From an uncultured Algibacter sp. (GTDB lineage Bacteria; Bacteroidota; Bacteroidia; Flavobacteriales; Flavobacteriaceae), in NCBI RefSeq assembly GCF_947495675.1, contig NZ_CANLZX010000001.1, forward strand, positions 330,035 to 394,034: a stretch of 64,000 nt of DNA, read 5' to 3'. Positions 14,637 to 24,405 of the stretch are shown in pieces (position 1 is the first letter of the stretch; each line of letters begins with the position of its first letter). A program made the position numbers and the translations under genes. The notes beneath the pieces are model-generated. The model was not told the origin of the DNA and did not search any database. It saw only the letters and a program-made list of their open reading frames with translations.

Positions 14637-15083
14637 ATGAATTCACAAAAAATATTATCAATCATAATGGGGATTGTCGGAGTACTTTCGGCTGTATTTC
14701 TGTTCATGATTATAAGTGCCGGAGATGATGCCATTAAGGCAGGAGAGTCTGGAGGCACCGTAGACACTTTTATGTATATTGCTTACATAGTTTTATTTTT
14801 AACACTTGCTATCGTTTTATTATTCGTTTTAAAAGGACTTTTTACTGGTGATATTAAAAAAACTTTAATGACCGTTGGTTTATTTGTAGCAATAATTGCA
14901 ATCTCTTATGCGTTATCATCAGGTACAGATTTAGATTTAAAGCCTTTTACAGATAAAGGTTTAGATATTACTGAAGCTAAATCTAAAAATGTTGGAGCTG
15001 GTTTATATGCGTTTTATATACTTGCAGCTTTAGCAATTGGATCTATGTTGTACGGAGGAGCTAAAAAAATATTTAACAGATAA
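14637..15083 (+). CDS. Conserved membrane protein between exbB and exbD
   Basis: The protein has 148 residues and four probable transmembrane helices near residues 6-27, 45-68, 80-94 and 122-142, with short loops. I do not recognise a family. The gene lies in the ExbB/ExbD operon with gaps of 20 and 4 nt to its neighbours. It is therefore likely to be an extra subunit of, or assembly factor for, the proton-driven complex. Confidence 0.75.
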   Translation: MNSQKILSIIMGIVGVLSAVFLFMIISAGDDAIKAGESGGTVDTFMYIAYIVLFLTLAIVLLFVLKGLFTGDIKKTLMTVGLFVAIIAISYALSSGTDLDLKPFTDKGLDITEAKSKNVGAGLYAFYILAALAIGSMLYGGAKKIFNR

Positions 15084-15087
15084 AATT

Positions 15088-15675
15088 ATGTCAAAAAGAG
15101 CAGCACCAGAAGTAAATGCAGGCTCAATGGCCGACATTGCTTTCTTATTATTAATTTTCTTTTTAGTAACAACAACAATTGAGACTGATTCGGGAATTAA
15201 TAGAAAACTTCCGCCAATGGAAGAGTCTGATGAGGATGTTATTATCAAACAAAAAAATATTTTTACCGTATTGTTAAATGGTAAAGATCAATTACTTGTT
15301 GAAGATGAGATCATGGAACTTAAAAATCTGCGTAAAGCAGCTAGAGAGTTTTTAGATAACGGAGGAGATAAGTCTTGTGATTACTGTAGAGGTAAGAAAG
15401 ACCCAACATCATCTGATAATCCAGATAAAGCGATTATTTCGCTTAAGAACGAACGTGAAACATCTTATAAAACTTATATAGCTGTACAGAATGAATTAGT
15501 TGCAGCATATAATGAATTAAGAGATGCTAGAGCCCAATCTCTATACGGTAAATCATTTACCGAGATGGAAGCTAATTACAAAGATGTAAATTGGCCAGGG
15601 AATAAAGAAAAGCTTAAAGAGAAGATTGATCAGATTAAAACTGATTACCCTCAAAAGCTATCAGAAGTACAATAG
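15088..15675 (+). CDS. exbD: ExbD/TolR family protein, first copy, with Cys-containing insertion
   Basis: The protein has 195 residues from the ATG at 15088, which follows the upstream stop by 4 nt. One N-terminal membrane helix carries the essential Asp (SMADIAFLLLIFFLVTT). The periplasmic domain is longer than usual (family about 135-160). It contains an insertion near residues 95-115 with CDYC flanked by charged residues, and a helical, charged C-terminal tail. ExbD opens and closes the ExbB channel and contacts TonB. The CxxC could form a disulfide or bind metal. Confidence 0.9.
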   Translation: MSKRAAPEVNAGSMADIAFLLLIFFLVTTTIETDSGINRKLPPMEESDEDVIIKQKNIFTVLLNGKDQLLVEDEIMELKNLRKAAREFLDNGGDKSCDYCRGKKDPTSSDNPDKAIISLKNERETSYKTYIAVQNELVAAYNELRDARAQSLYGKSFTEMEANYKDVNWPGNKEKLKEKIDQIKTDYPQKLSEVQ

Positions 15676-15700
15676 AGTAAAATTTAACATTTATATAAAT

Positions 15701-16177
15701 ATGTCTAAATTTAAAAAGAAAAAAGACGGAGGAATACCTGCGGTTAACACAGCAGCTTTACCTGATATTGTGTTTATGTTATTATTCTTCTTTATGGTAG
15801 CCACAGTAATGAGGCAAAATACTTTAATGATTGATAATAATTTGCCTTTCGCAGATCAAGTAGAGAAGCTTGATAAAAAGGATTTGGTAATGTATATATA
15901 TGCAGGAAAACCAAGTTCAAACTACAAGCAATATGGTACTGAAGCAAAAATTCAATTAAATGATAAATTTGCAGACGTTAATGAAATTGCTTCTTTTATT
16001 GCTGCAGAGCGTGCTTCAAAACGTGAAGAATTAATTCCATTTTTAACTACAGCCTTGAAGGTTGATAGTGATGCTAATATGGGATTAATAGGTGATATTA
16101 AGCAAGAACTACGTAAAGTTAACGCACTTAAAATAAACTATACTACTAAAAAAGGTAGTGTGTTTGGAAGAAATTAA
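15701..16177 (+). CDS. exbD: ExbD/TolR family protein, second copy
   Basis: The protein has 158 residues from the ATG at 15701, 25 nt after the first exbD. A Lys-rich N-terminus (MSKFKKKKDGG) precedes the membrane helix with the conserved Asp (LPDIVFMLLFFFMVAT). The periplasmic domain is of ordinary length. Two different ExbD copies after one ExbB are common in Bacteroidota and suggest a mixed ExbD pair. A terminator follows. Confidence 0.92.
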   Translation: MSKFKKKKDGGIPAVNTAALPDIVFMLLFFFMVATVMRQNTLMIDNNLPFADQVEKLDKKDLVMYIYAGKPSSNYKQYGTEAKIQLNDKFADVNEIASFIAAERASKREELIPFLTTALKVDSDANMGLIGDIKQELRKVNALKINYTTKKGSVFGRN

Positions 16178-16198
16178 CTTATACATTCTTAATTTTAT

Positions 16199-16234
16199 AA
16201 AAAAGACGTTTTGAATTTTCAAAACGTCTTTTTT
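16199..16234 (+). terminator. Intrinsic terminator of the exb operon
   Basis: A 15-bp stem (AAAAGACGTTTTGAA / TTCAAAACGTCTTTT) with a 2-nt minimal loop is followed by T residues, 21 nt after the second exbD stop. Confidence 0.88.
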
Positions 16235-16277
16235 ATTTTAATACTTTTACATTTAACTATATTAAATCAAAAATTTG

Positions 16278-16970
16278 ATGAAATATATATTTGCTACTTT
16301 ATATTTTTTAACTCACATTACTATTTGTTTTGCTCAAGAAAGCAAAATCAAAGAAGTTGATTCACTATATAAAGAAGATCAATTTTATGCTAGTGTTACT
16401 TATAATCTATTAGGAAATAAACCTAGTGCTCTTAATCAAAGCGGATTTTCATTAGGATTCCATCTAGGAATGATGAAAGATATACCTATTAATAAAAGTA
16501 GAGATATAGCAATTGGTATTGGGTTAGGTTATTCTGCTAATTCTTTTAATCAAGATTTTTTAATAAATAAAAGCAGTGATAATAATTTTAATTATAGTAT
16601 CATAGAAGATAGTGGTACATACACAAAAAACAAATTTTCAATTCATTTAATAGAAATTCCAATAGAGTTTAGATGGCGAACATCTACACCAACAGATTAC
16701 AATTTTTGGCGTATTTATACAGGTTTTAAGTTTGGTTATGTACTAACTAATTCTTCAAAGTACATAGGAGATTTAGGAGACTTAAAATATACTAATATTA
16801 AAGATTTTAATAAATTTCAATATGGATTGACCTTATCTGCAGGTTACAATACTTGGAATATTTTTTTATATTATAGTTTAAACCCAATTTTTTCTCAAGA
16901 TGTTAAAATAAATGATGAAAATATTGATATGAATGCTATAAAAATTGGACTTATATTCTACATTCTATAA
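16278..16970 (+). CDS. PorT-like outer-membrane beta-barrel protein
   Basis: The protein has 230 residues from the ATG at 16278 (a TTG one codon earlier is less likely). A signal peptide ends near residue 19 (ICFAQ). The mature part shows barrel strands with repeated 'GFSLGFHLGMMKDI', 'AIGIGLGYSAN' and a C-terminal 'KIGLIFYIL'. The sequence 'IEIPIEFRWRTSTP' with a following Tyr-rich strand is typical of PorT/SprT-like proteins. PorT is a type IX secretion component, but other barrels of this superfamily are common, so I give no symbol. The 3' end overlaps the convergent gene by 6 nt. Confidence 0.6.
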   Translation: MKYIFATLYFLTHITICFAQESKIKEVDSLYKEDQFYASVTYNLLGNKPSALNQSGFSLGFHLGMMKDIPINKSRDIAIGIGLGYSANSFNQDFLINKSSDNNFNYSIIEDSGTYTKNKFSIHLIEIPIEFRWRTSTPTDYNFWRIYTGFKFGYVLTNSSKYIGDLGDLKYTNIKDFNKFQYGLTLSAGYNTWNIFLYYSLNPIFSQDVKINDENIDMNAIKIGLIFYIL

Positions 16971-17570
16971 CCAATAAGTAACCAATATTAGCTGAGGAAT
17001 AAAACCTACAAATACCCCTATTATTAATTCGATATAAGTATGCGCTTTTAAGTGAAGTCTTGAAGTAGCAATGGCACCCATTATAATTGATAATAATGCT
17101 AAGGTTCCATTTATATTAATACTAAAATGAATACTAAGCGCAATAAAAAACATAAATACTCCAGATATAGCAATCATATGAATACTTGCTTTAAAATTCA
17201 TTATAGCAAGTAATAAACAAGCCATTGTAGATATCAGTATACCAACAAAGAAAAAATAAAGTTCGACAGATTGAGAAGGTGTCAATATTCGTTGTAAAAC
17301 AATTAAAGTAACTACACCATTAAGTATTAATGGATAAATTCGTTCTTTACAGCTTTCAAGATTAATAGTATTAACCAATCCTATAGTTTTTAACAATAAA
17401 TAAAGTAATACAGGTAAAATAATAGTTAAAATAAATAGCGAAATGATTTTTGCTTGAATAATTTCGTTAGGTATAAAACGAGGAGATTTTGAAAAGTAAA
17501 AAATAACACCTAGTAAAGGCATTAATAGAGGATGAAAAATATATGAGATACTCTTTAATAGCCTATCCAT
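16965..17570 (-). CDS. Membrane protein with a PAP2-like C-terminal motif
   Basis: The protein has 201 residues and about six membrane helices. Near the C-terminus 'SRLHLKAHTYIELIIG' resembles motif 3 of PAP2 phosphatases (SR-x5-H-x3-D), with Glu in place of Asp. Motif 1 (K-x6-RP) and motif 2 (PSGH) are not seen. It may be an inactive or distant PAP2 relative. Its ATG shares one base with the rpoN stop (TAATG), so translation is probably coupled to rpoN. Confidence 0.65.
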   Translation of the reverse strand: MDRLLKSISYIFHPLLMPLLGVIFYFSKSPRFIPNEIIQAKIISLFILTIILPVLLYLLLKTIGLVNTINLESCKERIYPLILNGVVTLIVLQRILTPSQSVELYFFFVGILISTMACLLLAIMNFKASIHMIAISGVFMFFIALSIHFSININGTLALLSIIMGAIATSRLHLKAHTYIELIIGVFVGFIPQLILVTYWL

Positions 17571-19030
17571 TATATTTTTTTACGTAATCGTGCAACAGGA
17601 ATGTCTAGTTGCTCTCTATATTTCGCAACAGTACGCCTTGCTATAGGATATCCTTTTTCTTTTAGAATTGTAGCTAAGTTTTCGTCAGTTAAAGGCTTTT
17701 TCTTGTTTTCTTCTTCTATAACAGTTTCTAGTATTTTTTTAATTTCTCTAGTTGAAACGTCTTCTCCTTGATCATTTTTCATAGATTCAGAAAAGAATTC
17801 TTTAATCAATTTAGTACCATAAGGAGTATCAACATATTTACTATTTGCAACTCTAGATACAGTTGAAACATCCATTTTTATCTCATCTGCTATATCTTTA
17901 AGAATCATTGGTTTTAAATTACGCTCATCACCAGTAAGAAAGTATTCTTTTTGGTAATGCATAATAGCACTCATTGTTATAAATAAAGTTTGCTGACGTT
18001 GTTTTATAGCTTCTATAAACCATTTTGCAGCATCAAGCTTTTGTTTTATAAAAATTATAGCATCTTTTTGTGATTTTGATTTATCCTTTGAGTCTTTATA
18101 GCCTTTAAGCATGTTATTGTACTCTCTTGAAACATGAAGATCAGGAGCATTTCTGCCATTAAGTGTTAACTCTAATTCACCATCAACAATTTTTATTGCA
18201 AAGTCTGGAACAATATGTTCTACTATTCTATTATTTCCAGCATAAGAGCCTCCAGGTTTAGGATTTAAGTGTTCGATTTCAGATATGGCATCTTTTAGCT
18301 GAATTTCTGTAATATCAAATTTACTAAGTAACTTTTTGTAATGCTTTTTAGTAAATTGATCAAAGGCATTGTCAATAATATCGATTGCTAATTCCGTATC
18401 AACCGTTTTTTCTTTTCTGTGTAATTGAATACTTAAACATTCTTGAAGGTTTCTAGCTCCAACACCTGCTGGGTCTAATTGATGTACTATTTTTAAAACC
18501 TTAGCGATTTGCTCTTCTGTGGTATATACACTTTGTGTAAATGCTAGGTCGTCCATAATATCGCTTAAATCACGTCTTATATAGCCGCTTTCATCAACGC
18601 TTCCAACTAGAAACTCGGCAATATCTCTTTCTTCATCAGAAAGTCTGTAAGTGTTTAATTGATTTACTAAATGCTGTGTAAAAGAAGTACCGGCTGCATA
18701 AGGCATTGTTTTTTCCTCATCATCACTACTATAATTGTTAACTTGGGTTCTATAATCTGGAATTTCGTCGTCACTTAAATATTCATCAACATTAATATCC
18801 TCTGCGTTTATAGTTTCGTTATCATCGTAATCATCTGTTGTATTATCAAAATCAGAATCTAAGTCATCTTTACTATCTTCTTTTCCTCCTTCTAGTGCAG
18901 GATTTTCTTCTAATTCTTGCTTTAAACGTTGCTCAAAAGCCTGTGTAGGCAACTGTATCAATTTCATTAATTGAATTTGCTGCGGAGACAGTTTTTGAGA
19001 TAATTTAAATTGTAAATATTGTTTAAGCAT
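17570..19030 (-). CDS. rpoN: RNA polymerase sigma-54 factor
   Basis: The protein has 486 residues in the standard order. The Gln/Leu-rich region I that contacts activators is at 1-50 (LSQKLSPQQIQLMKLIQLP). An acidic region II follows (Asp/Glu-rich, about 50-100), then core-binding and DNA-binding regions. The RpoN box ARRTVAKYRE lies near residues 467-476. It directs transcription at -24/-12 promoters with an AAA+ activator. It lies 88 nt after asnS in the same direction and overlaps the next gene by 1 nt. Confidence 0.97.
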   Translation of the reverse strand: MLKQYLQFKLSQKLSPQQIQLMKLIQLPTQAFEQRLKQELEENPALEGGKEDSKDDLDSDFDNTTDDYDDNETINAEDINVDEYLSDDEIPDYRTQVNNYSSDDEEKTMPYAAGTSFTQHLVNQLNTYRLSDEERDIAEFLVGSVDESGYIRRDLSDIMDDLAFTQSVYTTEEQIAKVLKIVHQLDPAGVGARNLQECLSIQLHRKEKTVDTELAIDIIDNAFDQFTKKHYKKLLSKFDITEIQLKDAISEIEHLNPKPGGSYAGNNRIVEHIVPDFAIKIVDGELELTLNGRNAPDLHVSREYNNMLKGYKDSKDKSKSQKDAIIFIKQKLDAAKWFIEAIKQRQQTLFITMSAIMHYQKEYFLTGDERNLKPMILKDIADEIKMDVSTVSRVANSKYVDTPYGTKLIKEFFSESMKNDQGEDVSTREIKKILETVIEEENKKKPLTDENLATILKEKGYPIARRTVAKYREQLDIPVARLRKKI

Positions 19031-19118
19031 ATTTTGATTTAAGGTTGTTACTCAAAGATATAAAAAGGGATTTGTTTACCAAAGTTATACCAAGATTCAC
19101 TTTTTTAAGTGAAATTTT

Positions 19119-20552
19119 CTAAAATTCTGCATTTTGAGGTGTTCGAGGAAAAGGTATTACATCCCTTATATTACTCATACCTGTGGCAAACATGACTAAA
19201 CGTTCAAAACCTAAACCAAAACCAGAATGAACAGCTGTACCAAATTTGCGTAAATCAAGATACCACCATAATTCTTCTTCTGGGATATTTATGGCAGCCA
19301 TTCGTTCTCTTAAAACGTTTAAACGTTCTTCACGTTGTGCTCCTCCAACTATTTCTCCAATACCAGGAAAAAGAATATCCATAGCACGAACCGTTTTCCC
19401 ATCTTCATTTAAGCGCATATAAAAGGCTTTAATGTTTGCTGGGTAATCAAATAATATTACAGGACATTTAAAATGTTTTTCAACTAGAAAACGTTCATGT
19501 TCACTTTGTAAATCTGTTCCCCATTCATTAATTAAATATTTGAATTTTTTCTTCTTATTTGGTTTTGAGTTTCTTAAAATATCAATAGCTTCATTATAAC
19601 TAACACGTTTAAAGTTGTTGTCTGTAACAAATTTTAACTTTTCAATTAAAGTCATGTCACTACGTTCTGCTTGAGGTTTTGTTTTTTCTTCATCTTGAAG
19701 CCTTTTGTCAAGAAATTCTAAATCTTCAATATTGTGATCAAGCACATGTTTTAAAACCGATTTCATAAAGTCTTCAGCTAAATCCATGTTTCCTGCAAGA
19801 TCCATAAACGCAACTTCTGGCTCAATCATCCAAAATTCTGCTAAATGACGAGAGGTATTGGAGTTTTCAGCTCTAAAAGTAGGTCCAAAAGTATAAACTT
19901 TCCCTAAAGACATGGCATAGGTTTCTGCTTCTAATTGTCCTGAAACGGTTAAGTTTGTTTCTTTTCCGAAGAAGTCTTTAGAATAATCAATTTCACCTTC
20001 ATCATTTAGAGGTGGGTTTTTCGCATCAAGACTAGTTACCTTGAACATTTCACCGGCACCCTCGGCATCACTTCCAGTTATAATAGGTGCATGCATATAA
20101 TAAAAACCATTATCATTAAAGTATTTATGAATAGCAAATGATAATGCCGAACGTAAACGCATTACAGCACTAAATGTATTTGTTCTGGTTCGTAAATGTG
20201 CATTTTCACGTAAAAACTCAAAAGAGTGTTTTTTTGGTTGAATAGGATAAGTTTCAGGATCTGAGTCTCCTAAAATATTTAATTCGGTTACTTTTATTTC
20301 TACTTTTTGGCCTTTACCTTGGCTTTCAACTAACTCTCCTTTTACATGTATAGCTGCTCCAGTTGTAACCCTTTTTAAAAGCGTTTCGTCAAAGTTTTCA
20401 AAATCAACTACACATTGAATATTATTTAAAGTTGATCCATCATTTAAAGCGATAAATCGATTTGCCCTAAAAGTTCTTACCCAACCTTTAATTTCAACTT
20501 CTGTTATAATGATATCTTGCGATAACAATTCTGAAACGGTTCTTGATTGCAT
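19119..20552 (-). CDS. asnS: Asparaginyl-tRNA synthetase
   Basis: The protein has 477 residues. An N-terminal OB-fold anticodon-binding domain (to about 110; 'VKGWVRTFR'-like start) precedes a class II catalytic core. Motif 2 is visible in '[20 protein letters not shown]' and motif 3 in '[12 protein letters not shown]'. It charges tRNA-Asn directly. It is part of the minus-strand block with rpoN downstream. Confidence 0.97.
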   Translation of the reverse strand: MQSRTVSELLSQDIIITEVEIKGWVRTFRANRFIALNDGSTLNNIQCVVDFENFDETLLKRVTTGAAIHVKGELVESQGKGQKVEIKVTELNILGDSDPETYPIQPKKHSFEFLRENAHLRTRTNTFSAVMRLRSALSFAIHKYFNDNGFYYMHAPIITGSDAEGAGEMFKVTSLDAKNPPLNDEGEIDYSKDFFGKETNLTVSGQLEAETYAMSLGKVYTFGPTFRAENSNTSRHLAEFWMIEPEVAFMDLAGNMDLAEDFMKSVLKHVLDHNIEDLEFLDKRLQDEEKTKPQAERSDMTLIEKLKFVTDNNFKRVSYNEAIDILRNSKPNKKKKFKYLINEWGTDLQSEHERFLVEKHFKCPVILFDYPANIKAFYMRLNEDGKTVRAMDILFPGIGEIVGGAQREERLNVLRERMAAINIPEEELWWYLDLRKFGTAVHSGFGLGFERLVMFATGMSNIRDVIPFPRTPQNAEF

Positions 20553-20643
20553 ATATATAAAATTTATAATGTAAATATAAAATTTTCAAATATTAAACCC
20601 AGTAGCAAAAGAGACTAAATTCTAAAATATTTTAATTCTAAAA

Positions 20644-23034
20644 TTAGACTTCAGGTTCGTCCTCTTCAGGAATAATATTAATTGAAGGTTTTCTTAAAAC
20701 TTGTTTGTTTGCTATATTTCGTTCAAGAGAAAGTAATAATGATGGTAATAGTAGTAAGTTAGATAACATAGCAAATAATAATGTGGCTGATACTAAGGCA
20801 CCTAAAGCAACTGTGCCACCAAAACTAGATATTGTAAATACAGAAAAACCAAAAAACAAAACGATTGAAGTGTAAAACATACTTACGCCAGTTTCGCGTA
20901 ATGCACCATAAACCGATACTTTAATTTTCCAGTTATTAGCTTGTAACTCTTGTCTGTATTTTGCTAAGAAATGTATCGTATCATCAACAGAAATACCAAA
21001 GGCAATACTAAATACCAAGATAGTTGAAGGCTTAATAGGTACTCCCAAATATCCCATTAACCCTGCTGTAACTAAAAGCGGTAGTAAGTTTGGGATAAGT
21101 GATACTATAATCATTCTTCCAGATCGGAACATATACGCCATAAATATTGCAATTAATAGTATGGCCAAGGTTAATGATATCACTAAATTTTTAACTAAAT
21201 ATTTTGTTCCTTTTTGGAATAATAATGCTTTCCCTGTTAAGATAACGTCATATCGTTCTTTAGGAAATACTTTATCTATTTTAGTTTGAAGGTTTTCTTC
21301 AATACGCTCCATTTTGTCTGTACCAATATCTTTCATAAAAGTGGTAATACGAGCATATTGACCGGTACTATCTACAAAGTTTTTAAGTAAATCGACATTA
21401 GAAGATGAGTTTTTAGCATATGATAAAATAAAACTATTTTCTTGAGAAGTTGGGAGCTGATAATATTTAGTATTACCATTATAATAGGCTTGTTTAGAGT
21501 ATTTAACTAATCCAACTACAGAAACCGGTTTTGATAGTTCTGGAGTTTCAATAATTAAATCTTCAAGTGCATCCATGCGTTTAAGGGTAGATAGTTTCAT
21601 CACACCTTTTTTACGCTTTGTATCAATCATTATTTCTAATGGCATAATACCATTAAATTCGTCTTCAAAAAACCGAATATCATTAACAAAATCAGATTCT
21701 TGAGGCATATCTTCAATTAAACTACCCGATATTTTTATTTGATAAATACCAATAATACTTACCACTAGTAAAACTACAGAGGTAATGTAAATTGCAATAC
21801 GTTTTTTCTTTACCATTAACTCCATCCAATTAACAAAACCACCAATCCAGCGTTTGTTAAGATGCTCTAAGTGGCGATCTTTTGGGAATGGCATAAAGCT
21901 ATATATAATAGGAATTATGAGTAAACAAAGAATAAAAATAGCTAAGATGCTTAATGATGCTACAACACCAAATTCTTTTAAAAGTTTACTTTCTGTTAAG
22001 ATAAAAGTAGCAAAACCAGAAGCCGTTGTAACATTAGTCATTAATGTGGCATTTCCAATTTTTGTAATGACACGTTGTAAAGATTTTACTTTGTTACCAT
22101 GTAACTTGACTTCATGTTGGTATTTATTAATTAAGAATATACAGTTTGGAATACCTATTACAATAATTAATGGTGGAATTAATGCTGTTAAAACTGTTAT
22201 TTCATAATTCAACAATCCAATAATTCCTAAAGTCCACATGACACCAATACAAACCACAATCATTGATATAAAAGTGGCTCTAAATGATCTAAAAAAGAAA
22301 AAGAAAATAATTGATGTAACTAACAATGCCGCTAAAATGAAAGTGCTTATTTCATCAACTATATTTTGAGAATTTAGTGTTCTAATATAGGGCATTCCGG
22401 ATATTCTAACATCTAAATTATTTTCAGCTTCAAATTTGTTTATTTGAGGTAGTAAAACATTAACAACAAAATCTTTTCTTGCCGATGTATTTACTATAGC
22501 TTTGTTAATATAAATTGCTGTTCTTATTGTTTTTGTTTCTTTATTGAATAAGAAATTATCGTAAAACGGATACTTTTCAAAAAGTTCGTTCTGTAAGGTT
22601 TCAATTTGAGCTATAGACACAATAGAATCTTTAATAAAAGGTTCTAATTTGAATTTTTCGTTTTCGGTATCTTTTATTAGTTTTTGAAGATCTTTAATTG
22701 AAATTACCGTTTCAACAGCTTCGCTTTTTTTGAAATTCTCCGAAAGTCTATTCCAAGCATTTAATTTTTCAACACTAAATAGTGTTGTGTCTTTCACACC
22801 AAGAACAATAAGGTTTCCTTCTTCTCCAAAGGTGTTTAAGAAATTATTATAAGTAATATTTACCTCATGGTCATCTGGTAATAAATTAGCTTCAGTATAA
22901 GTAAATCGCATGTTTTCCCATTTCTGAGCAAAAAGAAATGTAGCAATTACTATACCTATAAGAATTGCGATTTTATTTCGTAAAATCAATCTTGCGGTTA
23001 CGTCCCAGAAATCTTTTGTAAAAAGTTTAAGCAT
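20644..23034 (-). CDS. RND/MMPL family transporter
   Basis: The protein has 796 residues with a duplicated layout. Each half has a first helix, a large periplasmic loop and a block of five helices, 12 in total. The second-half helix 'ILVFSIAFGISVDDTIHFLAKYR' (quoted as a guide to the family's helix 4, with Asp-Asp) supports proton-driven transport. Members export lipids or hydrophobic compounds; the substrate here is unknown. It lies 47 nt after the DUF5686-like gene, which suggests envelope work. Confidence 0.88.
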   Translation of the reverse strand: MLKLFTKDFWDVTARLILRNKIAILIGIVIATFLFAQKWENMRFTYTEANLLPDDHEVNITYNNFLNTFGEEGNLIVLGVKDTTLFSVEKLNAWNRLSENFKKSEAVETVISIKDLQKLIKDTENEKFKLEPFIKDSIVSIAQIETLQNELFEKYPFYDNFLFNKETKTIRTAIYINKAIVNTSARKDFVVNVLLPQINKFEAENNLDVRISGMPYIRTLNSQNIVDEISTFILAALLVTSIIFFFFFRSFRATFISMIVVCIGVMWTLGIIGLLNYEITVLTALIPPLIIVIGIPNCIFLINKYQHEVKLHGNKVKSLQRVITKIGNATLMTNVTTASGFATFILTESKLLKEFGVVASLSILAIFILCLLIIPIIYSFMPFPKDRHLEHLNKRWIGGFVNWMELMVKKKRIAIYITSVVLLVVSIIGIYQIKISGSLIEDMPQESDFVNDIRFFEDEFNGIMPLEIMIDTKRKKGVMKLSTLKRMDALEDLIIETPELSKPVSVVGLVKYSKQAYYNGNTKYYQLPTSQENSFILSYAKNSSSNVDLLKNFVDSTGQYARITTFMKDIGTDKMERIEENLQTKIDKVFPKERYDVILTGKALLFQKGTKYLVKNLVISLTLAILLIAIFMAYMFRSGRMIIVSLIPNLLPLLVTAGLMGYLGVPIKPSTILVFSIAFGISVDDTIHFLAKYRQELQANNWKIKVSVYGALRETGVSMFYTSIVLFFGFSVFTISSFGGTVALGALVSATLLFAMLSNLLLLPSLLLSLERNIANKQVLRKPSINIIPEEDEPEV

Positions 23035-23081
23035 GCATTATTTAAAAGATGGGCAAAGGTAGAAAAAACAAGTATAATTAC

Positions 23082-24344
23082 TCATAATGAGACGTTAAAT
23101 GTAAACTTAAATGCAACATTATCACCAAAGTCAGGTAAATGATAAGCTCCATAGCGATAGGTAAAACTAACCCCAAAACCAAATAGTAGTTTATTTAGTT
23201 CAAAACCAGATTCTGTATAACCACTTTTTAAGGAGCCAAAATTAATGTTTTGATGCTTTTCAGGATGCCTCATGTCACCAATGGCATACCGTGTTATTAA
23301 AACCATTTGAGGCTTGTAACGTTTAGATACATTAAAAGGTTTTAAAAAATACTTCCATTGAAATGTTGCAAACTTATCAGAGAAGAACTCATTAAAATAC
23401 ATGGTTTCAAAACTATTTAATCCAGCCACAGAAAAACGTTGCAATATTGTTTCTTTGTTAATATTATTTGGATATGCATGGTATAAGTGGGTTAATGGTG
23501 TGTTACCATTAGCAATACCAGATACTAATGTGATTTCAGAATGTGAACCATTTTCTTCTCCTATTTTATAAAGTGTTCTAAAGTCAAATTTTGAAAACCC
23601 AAAATTACTCCCAAAAACATTTTTAAAACTTTTAGTGTATTGAAGTGTAAAAATAGGATAGTCATTTTTAGTATCTTTTTTTGAGGTTTTTAAAGTATTA
23701 AACGGGCTCCACTGTAAACCTAATTTAGCTGTACTTAAATGAAAAGAATTAATAGGAGAGTTGTTTAATAAGAAGCTATAATTATAAGTTGGGTTTATAT
23801 TACTAACTGCAAACTCAGTTTCAGATAATAGATTAGTAGTGATGTTATGCTCTAAATTTATAGCTTTTGTAATGTGCTTATGAAATAAATTAATATTAAG
23901 TAAACGAGGTTCAAAGAACTGAAAAAACCTTTTGTCTGTCAGGAATTTTGTACTACCTGTTTCTTGTAAATCATCGGTATAGGATAAATTTAACCAAGTA
24001 TTAGTTTTTTCTGCCAATCTTATACCACCACCAATACTGTATTTAAATCGATGGTCTCTAAAGCCATATACTATATACGAGTTAAGTCTGTATTTTTTGG
24101 AAAAAGCATCATTAGTTAGACCACCAATGCCGGTTCTTACGCCTTCATATTGATTGTATTTTATTAAATATCTTAAATCTGCATTAAAATATTTAAAAGG
24201 TAAAAAGCCGTTACCTAGACTTTTTAATAGTGCTTTTTTTTTAATGGAGTCCTGTGAAGGTTCTAAATATTTTCTATTGAAAGATTGGGCTTGCATCAAT
24301 GTTGTGCAAATAATAAAAATGAAAATAGAATAATGCTTTAACAT
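23082..24344 (-). CDS. DUF5686-like outer-membrane barrel protein, short form
   Basis: The protein has 420 residues with a signal peptide ending near residue 19 (MQAQS). Barrel strands follow, with 'YNQYEGVRTGIGGLTN' and a C-terminal 'FKFTFNVSL'. The EGvR-lG-gg-TN stretch is characteristic of DUF5686 proteins, which normally have about 800 residues with an N-terminal carboxypeptidase-regulatory-like domain. That part is missing here and I see no upstream remnant before the frr terminator. It precedes the MMPL transporter gene. Confidence 0.6.
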   Translation of the reverse strand: MLKHYSIFIFIICTTLMQAQSFNRKYLEPSQDSIKKKALLKSLGNGFLPFKYFNADLRYLIKYNQYEGVRTGIGGLTNDAFSKKYRLNSYIVYGFRDHRFKYSIGGGIRLAEKTNTWLNLSYTDDLQETGSTKFLTDKRFFQFFEPRLLNINLFHKHITKAINLEHNITTNLLSETEFAVSNINPTYNYSFLLNNSPINSFHLSTAKLGLQWSPFNTLKTSKKDTKNDYPIFTLQYTKSFKNVFGSNFGFSKFDFRTLYKIGEENGSHSEITLVSGIANGNTPLTHLYHAYPNNINKETILQRFSVAGLNSFETMYFNEFFSDKFATFQWKYFLKPFNVSKRYKPQMVLITRYAIGDMRHPEKHQNINFGSLKSGYTESGFELNKLLFGFGVSFTYRYGAYHLPDFGDNVAFKFTFNVSL

Positions 24345-24375
24345 TTATAAAGTACCCTAAAAACTTGAAATTTAT

Positions 24376-24400
24376 AAAAAAAGCGACTAAAAGTCGCCTT
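24376..24400 (-). terminator. Intrinsic terminator after frr
   Basis: On the minus strand the stem GCGACT / AGTCGC with a 3-nt loop is followed by a run of seven T residues. It begins a few bases after the frr stop codon. Confidence 0.85.
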
Positions 24401-24405
24401 TAAAA

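Noticed and set aside
15361..15420. CDYC in ExbD as a sign of a frameshift or foreign insert
   Set aside because: The frame is continuous, codon use matches the flanks and the membrane helix is intact, so it is a normal insertion.
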